In this document: positions 41,474 through 50,560 of the stretch, in pieces
Layout: the number at the start of each line of letters is the position of its first letter
Numbering within the stretch: position 1 is the first letter of the stretch
DNA from: CAYJPV01 sp964396055
GTDB taxonomy: Bacteria; Acidobacteriota; Vicinamibacteria; Vicinamibacterales; JAKQTR01
Length of the DNA stretch: 64,000 nt
NCBI GenBank assembly: GCA_964396055.1
Contig: CAYNDV010000004.1
Coordinates: 1-64,000 of the forward strand
Direction: 5' to 3'
Notes under the pieces: generated by a model
What the model saw: the letters and a program-made list of their open reading frames with translations, nothing else
The model's database searches: none
What the model was told of the DNA's origin: nothing
Program-made: the position numbers and the translations under genes

Positions 41474-43204
41474 GTGAACCCGCAACAGACCCTCGAACGG
41501 CTGAAAACCCTGGCGGCCTCGATGACCGTGGCCCAGCGCACGAGCCTCGTCGTGGCGTTCGTGACGGTGGTGGCCCTGGTCACCGGGTCGGCCTACCTGC
41601 TCAACCACCAGGACTACGTCCTGCTCTACTCGGACATGGATGCCGAGGCCGCCGCCGACGTGGTCGGGCGGCTGAAGGCGGCCAAGGTGCCGTACGAGCT
41701 CGTGGACGGCGGTCGCGCCGTGCGCGTGCCCGAGAACCGCGCCTCCGAGCTGAAGCTCGAGATGGCGTCGCAGGGCCTGCCGAGCTCCGGCCGGATCGGC
41801 TTCGAGATCTTCGACAAGATCTCGTTCGGCGCCACGGAGTTCCTCGAGCAGGTCAACTTCCGCCGGGCCCTCGAGGGCGAGCTGGCCCGCACGATCGGCA
41901 CGCTGCAGGAGGTGTCGAGCGCCCGGGTGCACATCGCCGTGGCCCGCACCTCGTTGTTCGAGGCTCGAGAGCAGCCCGCCAAGGCGTCGGTGGTCCTCAA
42001 GCTGCGGGGCAACCGCCCGCTCCCGGCCGCCACGTCGCGCAGCATCACGGCCCTCGTCGCGGCGGCGGTCGAAGGGCTGCGGCCGGAGTCCGTGGTGATC
42101 CTCGACAGCTACGGCCGCTCCCTGGCCAGGCCAGGCGAGGATCAGGACGGGCCCCTCGGCGGGCCGTCGATGGAACGGCAGCTGGTGCTCGAGCGCGACC
42201 TGACGACCAAGCTCGTGAACCTGCTCGAGCCGGTCGTCGGCTCGGGCCGCGTCCGCGTGAACGTGGCCGTCCGCCTGAACGCCCAGAGCGAAGAGCAGAC
42301 CGAAGAACGCTGGGACCCCAACGCCGCGGTCATCCGCAGCCGTCAGACCACCAGCGACACGATGCCGCTCGGCGCGGGGGCGGCCGGGGGCGTGGCCGGC
42401 GCGCGCGCCAACCTGCCCGAGGCGACGGCGACGCCGCCCGCCGGGGGCGCGGCCCTGCCGGATGTGCCGAAGCCCGCGACGGCCGAGGCCGTCCGACTGG
42501 CCGGGCGCAGCGCCGAGACCACGAACTACGAGATCAGCCACGTGACCCGGCACACCGTGCGGCCCCACGGCGAGATCGCCCGGCTGTCGGTGGCCGTCAT
42601 TCTCGACGATGCGGTGGTGACGGCCAAAGGCCAGGACGGCAACGTGGCGCGGCAGTACAAACCCCGCGAACGCGAGGAACTGCTGAAGATCCAGAACATC
42701 GTTTCGGGCGCGGTCGGCATCGACACGGGCCGCGGCGACCTCCTGACCGTCGAGAACGTGGCGTTCGAGGACCGGCTGCCGCTCGAAGAAGGCCCCGCCC
42801 CGAGCTTCTGGCGCCAGCAACTGGATCAGGTCGGCCAGCCCCACATGGTGGAAGTCGGCCGCGTCGTCGGCATCGTCGTCCTCGGGCTGCTGGCGTTCCT
42901 GTTCGTCGTCCGGCCGATGGTGAAGCGGGCGCTGGCCATCCCGCTCCAGATGCCGGAGCCCATCCCGGCGGCCGCCCAGGCGCTGCCGGGCGGATCCGGC
43001 GGTCCGGCCGAGCTGCCGCCCACAATCGAGGACCTCGAAGGGGCGATTGAAGCGGAGCTGCAGGCGGCCGAAGCGGCCCAGGGCAGCGACAAGCGTCGCG
43101 TGCCCGTGCTGGCGAAGCGGCTGGGCGGCTTGACCATGAAGGAACCCGAAGCGGCGGCCCGGCTCGTCCGGGCGTGGCTCGCGGAAGACCGCGGCGGCAG
43201 GTAG
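41474..43204 (+). CDS. fliF: Flagellar MS-ring protein FliF
   Basis: 576 residues, GTG start. First membrane helix about 23-44 (LVVAFVTVVALVTGSAYLL), ring-building motifs in the N-terminal periplasmic part (YVLLYSDMDAEAAADVVGRL; GFEIFDKISFGATEFLEQVNF; ARVHIAVARTSLF), second helix near 465-485, and a cytoplasmic C-terminus that binds FliG. A Gly/Ala/Pro-rich insert (about 295-345) is probably the disordered part of the periplasmic loop. fliG starts 6 bp later. Confidence 0.96.
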   Translation: MNPQQTLERLKTLAASMTVAQRTSLVVAFVTVVALVTGSAYLLNHQDYVLLYSDMDAEAAADVVGRLKAAKVPYELVDGGRAVRVPENRASELKLEMASQGLPSSGRIGFEIFDKISFGATEFLEQVNFRRALEGELARTIGTLQEVSSARVHIAVARTSLFEAREQPAKASVVLKLRGNRPLPAATSRSITALVAAAVEGLRPESVVILDSYGRSLARPGEDQDGPLGGPSMERQLVLERDLTTKLVNLLEPVVGSGRVRVNVAVRLNAQSEEQTEERWDPNAAVIRSRQTTSDTMPLGAGAAGGVAGARANLPEATATPPAGGAALPDVPKPATAEAVRLAGRSAETTNYEISHVTRHTVRPHGEIARLSVAVILDDAVVTAKGQDGNVARQYKPREREELLKIQNIVSGAVGIDTGRGDLLTVENVAFEDRLPLEEGPAPSFWRQQLDQVGQPHMVEVGRVVGIVVLGLLAFLFVVRPMVKRALAIPLQMPEPIPAAAQALPGGSGGPAELPPTIEDLEGAIEAELQAAEAAQGSDKRRVPVLAKRLGGLTMKEPEAAARLVRAWLAEDRGGR

Positions 43205-43210
43205 GCGACC

Positions 43211-44218
43211 ATGGCATCGATTGCGACCGGCGTCCGGAAGGCGGCCATCTACAGCATGCTGATCGGCCAGGAGAGCGCCTCCCTCCTGCTGAAGCAGCTC
43301 ACGGAGGAAGAGGTCGAGGCCATCGCCAAGGAAGTGGCCACGATCCAGGGCGTGCCGGCGAAGGCCGGCCAGGACGTGCTCGAGGAATTCCACCAGATGT
43401 GGATTGCCGCCGAGCACATCGCCCGGGGCGGCGTGGACACCGCGCGCCAGATCCTGGTGAAGACCTTCGGGCAGGACGAGGCGAAGAAGCTCATCGACCG
43501 CCTGGTGAAGTCGTGCGAATCGACGCTGGTCTTCTCGGTGCTCGACAAGGCCGATCCCCAGCACCTCTCGAAGTTCATCCTCTCCGAGCACCCGCAGACC
43601 ATTGCGCTGATCCTGGCGCACCTGAAGCCGGCCCAGGCCGCGCAGCTCGTGGGCCTGCTGCCCGAGCAGCTGCGCGTCAACGTGCTGACCCGCATGGCGA
43701 GCCTCGACGAGATCCCGCTGGATGTCATTGTGCGCATCTCGTCGGTCATCGAGGAGCGCCTGAAGGTGCTCGGCGGGTCGACCCACGAGTCCTACGGCGG
43801 CGTGCGCGCCGTGGCCGAACTGCTGAACCGCATCGATCGCGGCATGAGCCAGACCGTGCTCGGCGCCATCGAAGGGCCGCAGCCGGAACTCGCGATGGCC
43901 ATCCGCAACCTGATGTTCGTCTTCGAGGACCTGCTGCACGTCGAGGATCAGTCGATCCGGGAGATCGTCCAGCGGGCGGACAAGCGGGTCCTGACGCTGG
44001 CCCTCAAGGGGTCGTCGGACGAGATCCGGGCGAAGTTCTTCAAGAACATGTCGGCGCGCGCCACCGAGATGATCAAGGAAGAGATGGAAGTGCTCGGCGC
44101 GGTGCGCCTGAAGGAAGTCGAGAAGGCGCAGCACGACATCGTGTCCATCGCCCGCAAGCTCGAGGAAGAGGGACTGCTGGTGACCGGCGCCGCCGGCGGA
44201 GAGGCCTATGTCGTCTAG
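43211..44218 (+). CDS. fliG: Flagellar motor switch protein FliG
   Basis: 335 residues, normal length. N-terminal FliF-binding domain, middle EHPQTIALILAHL segment and the C-terminal torque helix with charged residues (QRADKRVLTLALKGSSDEIRAKFFKNMSARA). Interacts with FliM and the stators. Overlaps fliH by 11 bp. Confidence 0.96.
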   Translation: MASIATGVRKAAIYSMLIGQESASLLLKQLTEEEVEAIAKEVATIQGVPAKAGQDVLEEFHQMWIAAEHIARGGVDTARQILVKTFGQDEAKKLIDRLVKSCESTLVFSVLDKADPQHLSKFILSEHPQTIALILAHLKPAQAAQLVGLLPEQLRVNVLTRMASLDEIPLDVIVRISSVIEERLKVLGGSTHESYGGVRAVAELLNRIDRGMSQTVLGAIEGPQPELAMAIRNLMFVFEDLLHVEDQSIREIVQRADKRVLTLALKGSSDEIRAKFFKNMSARATEMIKEEMEVLGAVRLKEVEKAQHDIVSIARKLEEEGLLVTGAAGGEAYVV

Positions 44219-44936
44219 AGCGCGCGTCCTGGGGCGCGGCACCCCGGTGTCGGCCTTCGCCTGGGCGGATGCCGCCTTCGTGGAGCCGCTGCCGGCGGAG
44301 GATCTGTTCGCCGTGGCCGGCGCCGGCGCGATGCGGCCTGCGCCGTCGCTGGCGCCCGACGCGCCACCCGCTCCGGAACCGCGTCCGGAGCCGGCCGAGG
44401 ACCGCAGCCGGCTGGCGGCGATCGAGCGTGAAGCGTTCGCGACGGCGTACGCGCAGGGCGAGAAGGCGGGCCTGGAAGCCGGCACCAAGCGCGCCGACGC
44501 GATGCTGCGCCGGCTGTCCGATACGTTGCGCGAGCTCGACGACCTGCGGCGGACGATGATCCGCCAGACCGAGCACCAGATCGTGCAACTGGCCGTCGAG
44601 ATGGCGCGGCGCATCCTCCGGCGCGAGGTGCAGACCGACAACGACCTGCTGTGCGCGATGGCCCGCGTGGCCCTCGACCGCCTCGGCGACAACGCCCCGG
44701 CCACCATCCGGCTGAACCCGGAGGACTATCACACCATCGTGGCGCGCCACGGCGGCACCTGGGCCGGCAGCAACGTCACCGTCGTGGCCGATCCGGCCGT
44801 CGGCCGGGGCGGGTGCCTCGTGGAGTCGTCCTTCGGGTTCGTCGATGCGAGCGTCGAGGCCCAGTTCCGGGTCCTCGAGCAGGCGCTGCTCGCCGAGGAG
44901 GGCGCCCCGGCGCCGGCGGGGCACCATGGCGGCTGA
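44208..44936 (+). CDS. fliH: Flagellar export regulator FliH
   Basis: 242 residues. Family features: an alanine/proline-rich N-terminus, the AYAQGEKAGLEAG helix with G-x3-G spacing, and a C-terminal globular part related to V/F-ATPase peripheral stalks (RILRREVQTDNDLL, RLNPEDY, VESSFGFVDASVEAQF). Binds FliI and holds it at the export gate. Overlaps fliG and fliI by 11 bp each. Confidence 0.9.
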   Translation: MSSRARVLGRGTPVSAFAWADAAFVEPLPAEDLFAVAGAGAMRPAPSLAPDAPPAPEPRPEPAEDRSRLAAIEREAFATAYAQGEKAGLEAGTKRADAMLRRLSDTLRELDDLRRTMIRQTEHQIVQLAVEMARRILRREVQTDNDLLCAMARVALDRLGDNAPATIRLNPEDYHTIVARHGGTWAGSNVTVVADPAVGRGGCLVESSFGFVDASVEAQFRVLEQALLAEEGAPAPAGHHGG

Positions 44937-46239
44937 GTTCTCCCTGGCCCGCCAGCGCGACCTGATCCGCCGCACCGAGACCCTGCCGCTGGCGGGCCGG
45001 GTGATGCGCAGCGTCGGGCTGGTCGTCGAGTCGAGCGGCCCCCGCGCGCGCATCGGCGAGATCTGCGAACTGATCCGGGATGGCGAACGCGGCGGCCTGC
45101 CGCTGGAAGTCGTGGGGTTCCGCGACGGCCTCGTGCTCTCGGTGCCCCTCGGCCCGACCTCCGGCATCCGGCCCGGCGACATCATCGTCGCGCGCGGCAA
45201 TACGGCGAGCATTCCCGTCGGCGACGGCCTGCTCGGCCGCGTGATCGACGGCCTCGGCCGGCCCATCGACGGGGCCGGACCGATCGCCGCCACCTCCGAC
45301 TACCCGCTGCACCCGGCACCGCTCAACCCGATGGAACGCGACCCGATCGTGACGCCCATCGGGTCCGGCGTGCGCGCCATCGACGGCCTGCTCACGGTGG
45401 GCCGCGGCCAGCGCCTCGGGCTGTTCGGCGGCAGCGGCGTGGGCAAGAGCACGCTGCTGGGCATGATGGCCCGGGGCACCGCGGCGGATGTCACGGTGAT
45501 CGGCCTGGTCGGCGAGCGCGGCCGCGAGGTGCGGACCTTCCTGGAGCACGACCTGGGGCCCGAGGGGCTGAAGCGCGCCGTGGTGGTGGTGTCCACGTCG
45601 GACAACCCGTCGCTGCTGCGGCTGCGCGCCGCGTACACCGCGACCGCCGTTGCCGAGTACTTCCGCGACCAGGGCCTGCAGGTGCTGCTGCTGATGGACT
45701 CGGTCACGCGCTTCGCCATGGCCCAGCGCGAGATCGGCCTGGCGGCCGGTGAGCCGCCCACGGCCAAGGGGTACCCGCCGTCGGTGTTCGCCCTGCTCCC
45801 GCAGCTGCTCGAGCGCGCCGGCAACGTGCGCGGGCGCGGCGGCATCACCGCGTTCTACACCGTGCTCGTCGAGGGCGACGACCACAACGAGCCCGTGGCC
45901 GACGCGGTCCGCGCCATCCTCGACGGGCACATCGTCCTGTCGCGGGACCTCGCCTCGGCCAACCACTATCCCGCCATCGACATCCTGCAGAGCGTGAGCC
46001 GGACGATGCCGGACGTGACGACCGTCGAACACCGCCTGAAGGCCGGGCGCGTGCGCGACTGGATGGCCACCGTGCGCAACGCCGAGGACCTCGTCAACGT
46101 CGGCGCCTACGTCGCGGGCAGCAACCCCCGGATCGACGAGGCGCTGGCCCGACGTGACAGCATCACGTCCTTCCTGCGTCAGGCGCCCGACAGTCCGTGC
46201 AGCCTCGAGCACGCCGTCCAGGATCTGCAGGCCGTCTGA
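44926..46239 (+). CDS. fliI: Flagellum-specific export ATPase FliI
   Basis: 437 residues. Walker A GGSGVGKST (168-176) and a Walker B strand near LLLMDSVTRFAMA, in a F1-type ATPase fold; RYRATPG-like C-terminus gives hexamerisation. Energises protein export with FliH and FliJ. Start at the ATG overlapping the fliH stop region; a longer open frame upstream lies inside fliH. Confidence 0.96.
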   Translation: MAAEFSLARQRDLIRRTETLPLAGRVMRSVGLVVESSGPRARIGEICELIRDGERGGLPLEVVGFRDGLVLSVPLGPTSGIRPGDIIVARGNTASIPVGDGLLGRVIDGLGRPIDGAGPIAATSDYPLHPAPLNPMERDPIVTPIGSGVRAIDGLLTVGRGQRLGLFGGSGVGKSTLLGMMARGTAADVTVIGLVGERGREVRTFLEHDLGPEGLKRAVVVVSTSDNPSLLRLRAAYTATAVAEYFRDQGLQVLLLMDSVTRFAMAQREIGLAAGEPPTAKGYPPSVFALLPQLLERAGNVRGRGGITAFYTVLVEGDDHNEPVADAVRAILDGHIVLSRDLASANHYPAIDILQSVSRTMPDVTTVEHRLKAGRVRDWMATVRNAEDLVNVGAYVAGSNPRIDEALARRDSITSFLRQAPDSPCSLEHAVQDLQAV

Positions 46240-46241
46240 CG

Positions 46242-46706
46242 ATGCGCCCCTTCGTCTTCCGCGCGCAGGCCGCCCTCGATCTCCGCCAACGCCGCGATGA
46301 CGACGCCAAACGCGCATTGGCCGAGGCAAATGCCGCCGTCAGCCAGGCCGAAGGGCGCCTGCAGGCCGCCATCGAGGCGCGCGAGCGGGCGTTTGCCGAG
46401 GCGGGCGCGGCCCTCGCCAGCGCGACCTCGGCCCAGAGCGCCGTGTGGTACCGGAATTGGATAACAGGACACCAGCGCGACGTCGCCGGCCGGCAGGACG
46501 ACCTGACCCGCCGCCGCGACGACGCCCAGGCCGCCCGCGAGCGCGCCACCCGCACCCACGTGGACCTGCGGGTCCTCGAGCGGCTGAAGGAACGTGCCCG
46601 GCGGACGTACGACGCCGCCGTCCAGCGCGAGGAACAGAAAGCCATCGACTGGCTGGCCGTGCTGCGAAGCATCCCGCACTCACGCGGGCAGGAGGAAACG
46701 GAATGA
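46242..46706 (+). CDS. fliJ: Flagellar export chaperone FliJ
   Basis: 154 residues, almost entirely helical coiled coil rich in Arg, Ala, Glu and Gln (FRAQAALDLRQRRDDDAKRALAEANAAV). Size, composition and position directly after fliI identify FliJ, the stalk that links the FliI hexamer to FlhA. Two bases separate it from the fliI stop. Confidence 0.85.
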   Translation: MRPFVFRAQAALDLRQRRDDDAKRALAEANAAVSQAEGRLQAAIEARERAFAEAGAALASATSAQSAVWYRNWITGHQRDVAGRQDDLTRRRDDAQAARERATRTHVDLRVLERLKERARRTYDAAVQREEQKAIDWLAVLRSIPHSRGQEETE

Positions 46707-46987
46707 GCATTGAGGCGTTGACGGGAGCCCAGGCCGCGAACGCGGCCACCGGCACCCGCACCGGCTCGCTGTCCGGCATCGCCGGCAGCCAGCTGGGCCA
46801 GGACGCGTTCCTGAAGCTGCTCGTGACGCAGCTGCGTCACCAGGACCCCACCAAGCCGATGGCGGACACCGAGTTCGTCACCCAGCTCGCCCAGTTCAGC
46901 TCGCTCGAGAAGCTCACCACCATCGCCGAATCGACCAGCAACCTGCGCGACCTGTTCCTGTTGCTCGGCAGCTCGTCCAACAAGTAA
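46703..46987 (+). CDS. flgD: Flagellar hook-capping protein FlgD, short form
   Basis: 94 residues, ATG overlapping the fliJ stop as ATGA, after GGAGGAAA. Contains the conserved core GQDAFLKLLVTQLRHQDPTKPM ... EFVTQLAQFSSLEKL. The C-terminal tudor/Ig-like (FlgD_ig) domains of most FlgD proteins (about 130-230 residues) are missing, and a clean stop follows. The core alone is enough for export and cap assembly in some species. flgE follows after 15 bp. Confidence 0.88.
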   Translation: MSIEALTGAQAANAATGTRTGSLSGIAGSQLGQDAFLKLLVTQLRHQDPTKPMADTEFVTQLAQFSSLEKLTTIAESTSNLRDLFLLLGSSSNK

Positions 46988-47002
46988 GAGAGGGAGACTC
47001 CC

Positions 47003-48298
47003 ATGGCAGTCGGATCGTTCTCGGCGGGGCTCACCGGCCTCAATGCGTTCTCCGCGTGGCTCAGCGTCATCGGCAACAACCTCGCCAACCTCAATACCAT
47101 CGGCTTCAAGGGCAGCACGGTCCAGTTCCAGGACCTCGTGAGCCAGAAGGTCAGCGGCAGCGGCACCAACCCCATGCAGGTCGGCCTCGGCGTGACGATG
47201 GGCGCGATCTCCCCGGTGTTCAGCCAGGGCGCCATCGAGGCGTCACGCGACGCCACGAACGTGGCCATCCAGGGCAACGGCTTCTTCGTCGTGCGCGACG
47301 CGTCGGGCGGGTTGTCCTACACCCGCGCCGGCAACTTCTCCTTCGACTCGAACGGCATGCTCGTCACGCCGGACGGCCTGAAGGTGCAGGGCTGGAGCAC
47401 ACCCGGCGCCGACGGCAACATCCTGACCAACGGCCCCACGGGCGACATCACCGTGCCGCCGGGCGTGCTGCGCGCCCCCGTGGCCACCTCCACGTTCCGC
47501 ACCGTGTCCAACCTCGACGCCGGCGCGGCCGTCAACGACACGTTCGTGACCTCCGTGCAGATGTTCGACTCGCTCGGCACGTCGCACGTCGTCCAGATCA
47601 CCTACACGAAGACCGCGGCCAACACCTGGGGCTACAAGATGGAAGTGCCGGGCGCCGACGTCGCCGGCGGCACGCCGGGCACGCCGTTCGAACTCGCGTC
47701 GGGCACGCTCACCTTCGACGCGCAGGGCGCGCTCGCCACCTTCGCCGTGAATCCGCCCGCCACCGGCGGCGGCACCGCGCCGAACATCACCGATGTGGGC
47801 TTCACGACGCCCGCGTGGACCAGCGGCGCCGGGGCCAGCACCCTGTCGTTCGACCTCGTCGACGCCAACGGCAAGGCGACCCTGTCCGGGTACGCCGCGC
47901 CCTCCGCCACGTCGTCGATCACGCAGAACGGCGGCGCGGCCGGCATGATCGAGAACATCAGCATCGCCGCCGACGGCACGATCCTCGCCACCTTCGGCGC
48001 CGGCCAGACCGTGGCCGTGGGCCAGCTCGCGATGGCGAGCTTCAACAACACCAAGGGCCTCATGAAGCTCGGGTCCAACCGCTACGGCGAGAGCCAGTCG
48101 GCGGGCCTGCCCAACATCGGCACGGCGGGCACCGGCGGGCGCGGCAGCCTGATCGGCAACGCGATCGAGCAGTCGAACGTGGACATCGCCCAGGAGTTCA
48201 CCTCGATGATCCTGGCCCAGCGCGGGTACCAGGCCAATTCCAAGACCATCACCACGTCCGACGAGATGCTCGTCGAGACGCTGAACCTCAAGCGGTAA
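47003..48298 (+). CDS. flgE: Flagellar hook protein FlgE
   Basis: 431 residues. N-terminal motif IGNNLANLNTIGFKGS, QGNGFFVVRDASGGLSYTRAG in the D0/D1 core, a central variable domain with many Gly/Thr/Ser, and the C-terminal QEFTSMILAQRGYQANSKTITTSDEML of axial proteins. GGGAG precedes the ATG. Built after FlgD cap; length is set by FliK. Confidence 0.95.
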   Translation: MAVGSFSAGLTGLNAFSAWLSVIGNNLANLNTIGFKGSTVQFQDLVSQKVSGSGTNPMQVGLGVTMGAISPVFSQGAIEASRDATNVAIQGNGFFVVRDASGGLSYTRAGNFSFDSNGMLVTPDGLKVQGWSTPGADGNILTNGPTGDITVPPGVLRAPVATSTFRTVSNLDAGAAVNDTFVTSVQMFDSLGTSHVVQITYTKTAANTWGYKMEVPGADVAGGTPGTPFELASGTLTFDAQGALATFAVNPPATGGGTAPNITDVGFTTPAWTSGAGASTLSFDLVDANGKATLSGYAAPSATSSITQNGGAAGMIENISIAADGTILATFGAGQTVAVGQLAMASFNNTKGLMKLGSNRYGESQSAGLPNIGTAGTGGRGSLIGNAIEQSNVDIAQEFTSMILAQRGYQANSKTITTSDEMLVETLNLKR

Positions 48299-48334
48299 CG
48301 CGCCGCCCGGCCCCGTCGTCACAGGACCTGACCA

Positions 48335-50329
48335 GTGGACGCCGCCCTGTTCCCTCCGTTCGTGACCGCCGCCGGCCAGCCGGCCGGCGACGGCACCGCG
48401 GCCGCCGCCCCGCCCGGGCCGGCCGGCGAGTTGTTCGGGGCGGCGCTCGCCACCGCCCTGGAACGCCCGTCCGCAGCCCCGGCGGCGCCTGGGGCCACCC
48501 CGACCGAGCGGAGCGGCGGAGCCGTCCCGCTTCCGGTGCCCGGACGCCCGGCCGACGATCCGGCGTCAGCACCTGTCCTGTGGTTTAACCCCGTGGCCTG
48601 CGCCCTGGTCTGGCAGCCCGACGCGGCGAGGCCTCCGGCCTCCCTCGACCTGGGCGCCGTCACCAGTCCGTTGGCCGATCCACTCGAGGACCAGACCGTC
48701 GCCGGAGACGAGCAGACCGAGCCGCCGAGCCCCTTCAGTTGCGCGCACCCCGGTGTGCCCGGAGACCCGACGGCGCTGCCCGGATCTGTCGATGTGATTC
48801 CCCTCGACACGTCGGGCCGTGAACCAGGCTCGACCGACGAGCCGCCGCCCGACCATGGGGCCGGCGCGCGCGACCGCGAGGAAGATGCCCCGCCGGCACC
48901 GCGGATCGGGCTGCCCGAAACCGCGAGGCCTGATGGCCTTCCGGTCCTGCCTGTCGCAGTGCCCGGCACCATGGGCATCGAGCCGGTCCGGGTGGACCGA
49001 CAGCCGGTTCCAGCCGGTGACCCCGCGGCACACCTCGCCGCGCCGGCCGGGTCTGGCGCGTCGAGGCGCGACACAGACTCCGCCGCGCGAACACCTGCGG
49101 CGGGCGACCTGCCGACCTCTGGTGCGTTGGCGGCCGGCGTGGTGCCGGCAACCCAGGGACGCGACCATCTCGGCCCGGCGCAGGAAGCAGCCGGGCCCGC
49201 GTGGGAACCGCAGGGGATCGAGGCGGAGCCCCCCCTGCGGGCGCCTTTGCCGGGGGCCAGGCTCGCCGACGCGCCGGCCCCCCATGCCCACGACGTCCGC
49301 GCCCGCGAATCCAATGTCGATGTGAACCTACCGACCCGGGAAGCCGAGTCGGGGCGCCGGCCGCTGACCGTCGAAGAACTGGTCCGCGCGGCCCTGCGCG
49401 GAGCCGCGGTCGAGACCGCCCGGCCGGAGCGGATTCCCCTGGGCGCGCCGCTGCCCGCGAATCTGAACGCCACGCTCCAGACCGATGCCGCCAGGGACCT
49501 GTTCGCCTCGGCGACGGCTCTGCGCGAGACCCTGCTCCGGCAGGCCGCCGACCGGCCCGTTCCCGCGGCGGCGGCCGAACCCGCCGCGTTCGGGACCACC
49601 AGGGCCAGGCCGGCGCCCTCGTCCGGACAACAGGCTGACGCGTCCGGGGAGCCGCCAGCGGCCGACCCCCTGCCGGCCAGGCCCGTGCGCGACGGGGCAT
49701 GGACCCCGGCAGATAACGAGACCGCGGGTCTCTCTGGCCGGACAGCCGCACCCTCCACCGGCCAGGACGGCGGGGCGCGGTCGGGCTCCGGTGAGCCTCA
49801 GCCACGGCCGAGGCCGCAGACGCACACGTCGGTATCAGCCGACGCGGCCGTGTATGCCGCCGGGACCCGGATGAGCGGCGCGGAACTGGCCAGCCGTGTG
49901 AGCGAACTGGCCCAGCGCCCGGCGGTGGCAACCCCGGCGCCCCCACCGCAGGAACCGACGGCCAACGGCGAACCCCTGAGCCACGCGGTGGTCCGGTCGC
50001 TCAAGTTCCAGTGGGCGCAGGGCGGGGGCGAGGCCCGGCTGCAGTTGCGGCCGGAGTACCTCGGGGACCTGAGCGTGTCCCTGCGCGTGAGCGGCGCGTC
50101 GGTGACGGCGATTCTGTCGGCCGAGTCAGCCTCCGTCCGCGCGTGGATCGACACGCACCAGTCCGACCTCCGCCGTGCCCTCGAAGCCCAGGGCCTGAGC
50201 CTGGACAGCCTCATCATCGACCCTGACGGCCACCCGCAGGAACGCCAGGAGTCGCCCGGCCGGCAGGAGCACCGCGCACCCCACCGCCGCCGCCACCCCG
50301 ACGCCGGCCGGTTCGAGGCGCTGCTGTAA
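48335..50329 (+). CDS. fliK: Flagellar hook-length control protein FliK
   Basis: 664 residues, GTG start with AGGA nearby. A long Pro/Ala/Gly-rich, low-complexity molecular-ruler region (about 1-550) is followed by the folded Flg_hook domain (about 555-640: VVRSLKFQWAQGGGEARLQLRPEYLGDL ... DLRRALEAQGLSLDSLIIDPDG). The C-terminal domain switches export specificity when the hook is complete. The TAA stop at 50327-50329 forms the edge of a palindromic element. Last gene of the first flagellar operon. Confidence 0.9.
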   Translation: MDAALFPPFVTAAGQPAGDGTAAAAPPGPAGELFGAALATALERPSAAPAAPGATPTERSGGAVPLPVPGRPADDPASAPVLWFNPVACALVWQPDAARPPASLDLGAVTSPLADPLEDQTVAGDEQTEPPSPFSCAHPGVPGDPTALPGSVDVIPLDTSGREPGSTDEPPPDHGAGARDREEDAPPAPRIGLPETARPDGLPVLPVAVPGTMGIEPVRVDRQPVPAGDPAAHLAAPAGSGASRRDTDSAARTPAAGDLPTSGALAAGVVPATQGRDHLGPAQEAAGPAWEPQGIEAEPPLRAPLPGARLADAPAPHAHDVRARESNVDVNLPTREAESGRRPLTVEELVRAALRGAAVETARPERIPLGAPLPANLNATLQTDAARDLFASATALRETLLRQAADRPVPAAAAEPAAFGTTRARPAPSSGQQADASGEPPAADPLPARPVRDGAWTPADNETAGLSGRTAAPSTGQDGGARSGSGEPQPRPRPQTHTSVSADAAVYAAGTRMSGAELASRVSELAQRPAVATPAPPPQEPTANGEPLSHAVVRSLKFQWAQGGGEARLQLRPEYLGDLSVSLRVSGASVTAILSAESASVRAWIDTHQSDLRRALEAQGLSLDSLIIDPDGHPQERQESPGRQEHRAPHRRRHPDAGRFEALL

Positions 50330-50392
50330 ATCAACCCCGGGTTGATTTATGCACTGGAGATGCAGGGTGCATAAATCAACCCGGGATTGGTA
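50328..50392 (+). repeat. Composite double-palindrome element, copy B
   Basis: Perfect palindrome (50328-50348: arms AAATCAACCC and GGGTTGATTT around one base) overlapping the fliK TAA, a 24-nt spacer, then a degenerate copy (50373-50392; ATCAACCCGGGATTGG). Same order and orientation as the element at 27341-27398. It also falls about 100-170 bp upstream of the sigma-54 promoter at 50495, so a regulatory role is possible. Confidence 0.8.
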
Positions 50393-50494
50393 CGTGTCGG
50401 TCTACCGTCACCTGGTCCGGCCCGGCGGCCGGCCCAGGGTCGGCTTCCATTCCTGAAGATCCATCCAGTCAGCTACTTGCAGCCTGGCGTGGGC

Positions 50495-50508
50495 GGCATC
50501 CTCCTTGC
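50495..50508 (+). promoter_or_regulatory. Sigma-54 promoter of the fliL operon
   Basis: GGCAT (50495-50499), five bases, TTGC (50505-50508), with correct -24/-12 spacing and one -24 deviation (T for C). It is 53 bp upstream of the fliL ATG. The rest of the 50393-50560 gap holds no gene. Confidence 0.75.
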
Positions 50509-50560
50509 CTAACACCCTTGCGGACGCACATGACGTGCGCCCCGAGGGTGATTCCGAAAC

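Noticed and set aside
40916..44707. 1263-codon minus-strand open frame opposite flgC-fliH
   Set aside because: Lies opposite five recognisable flagellar genes and has no protein-like pattern.
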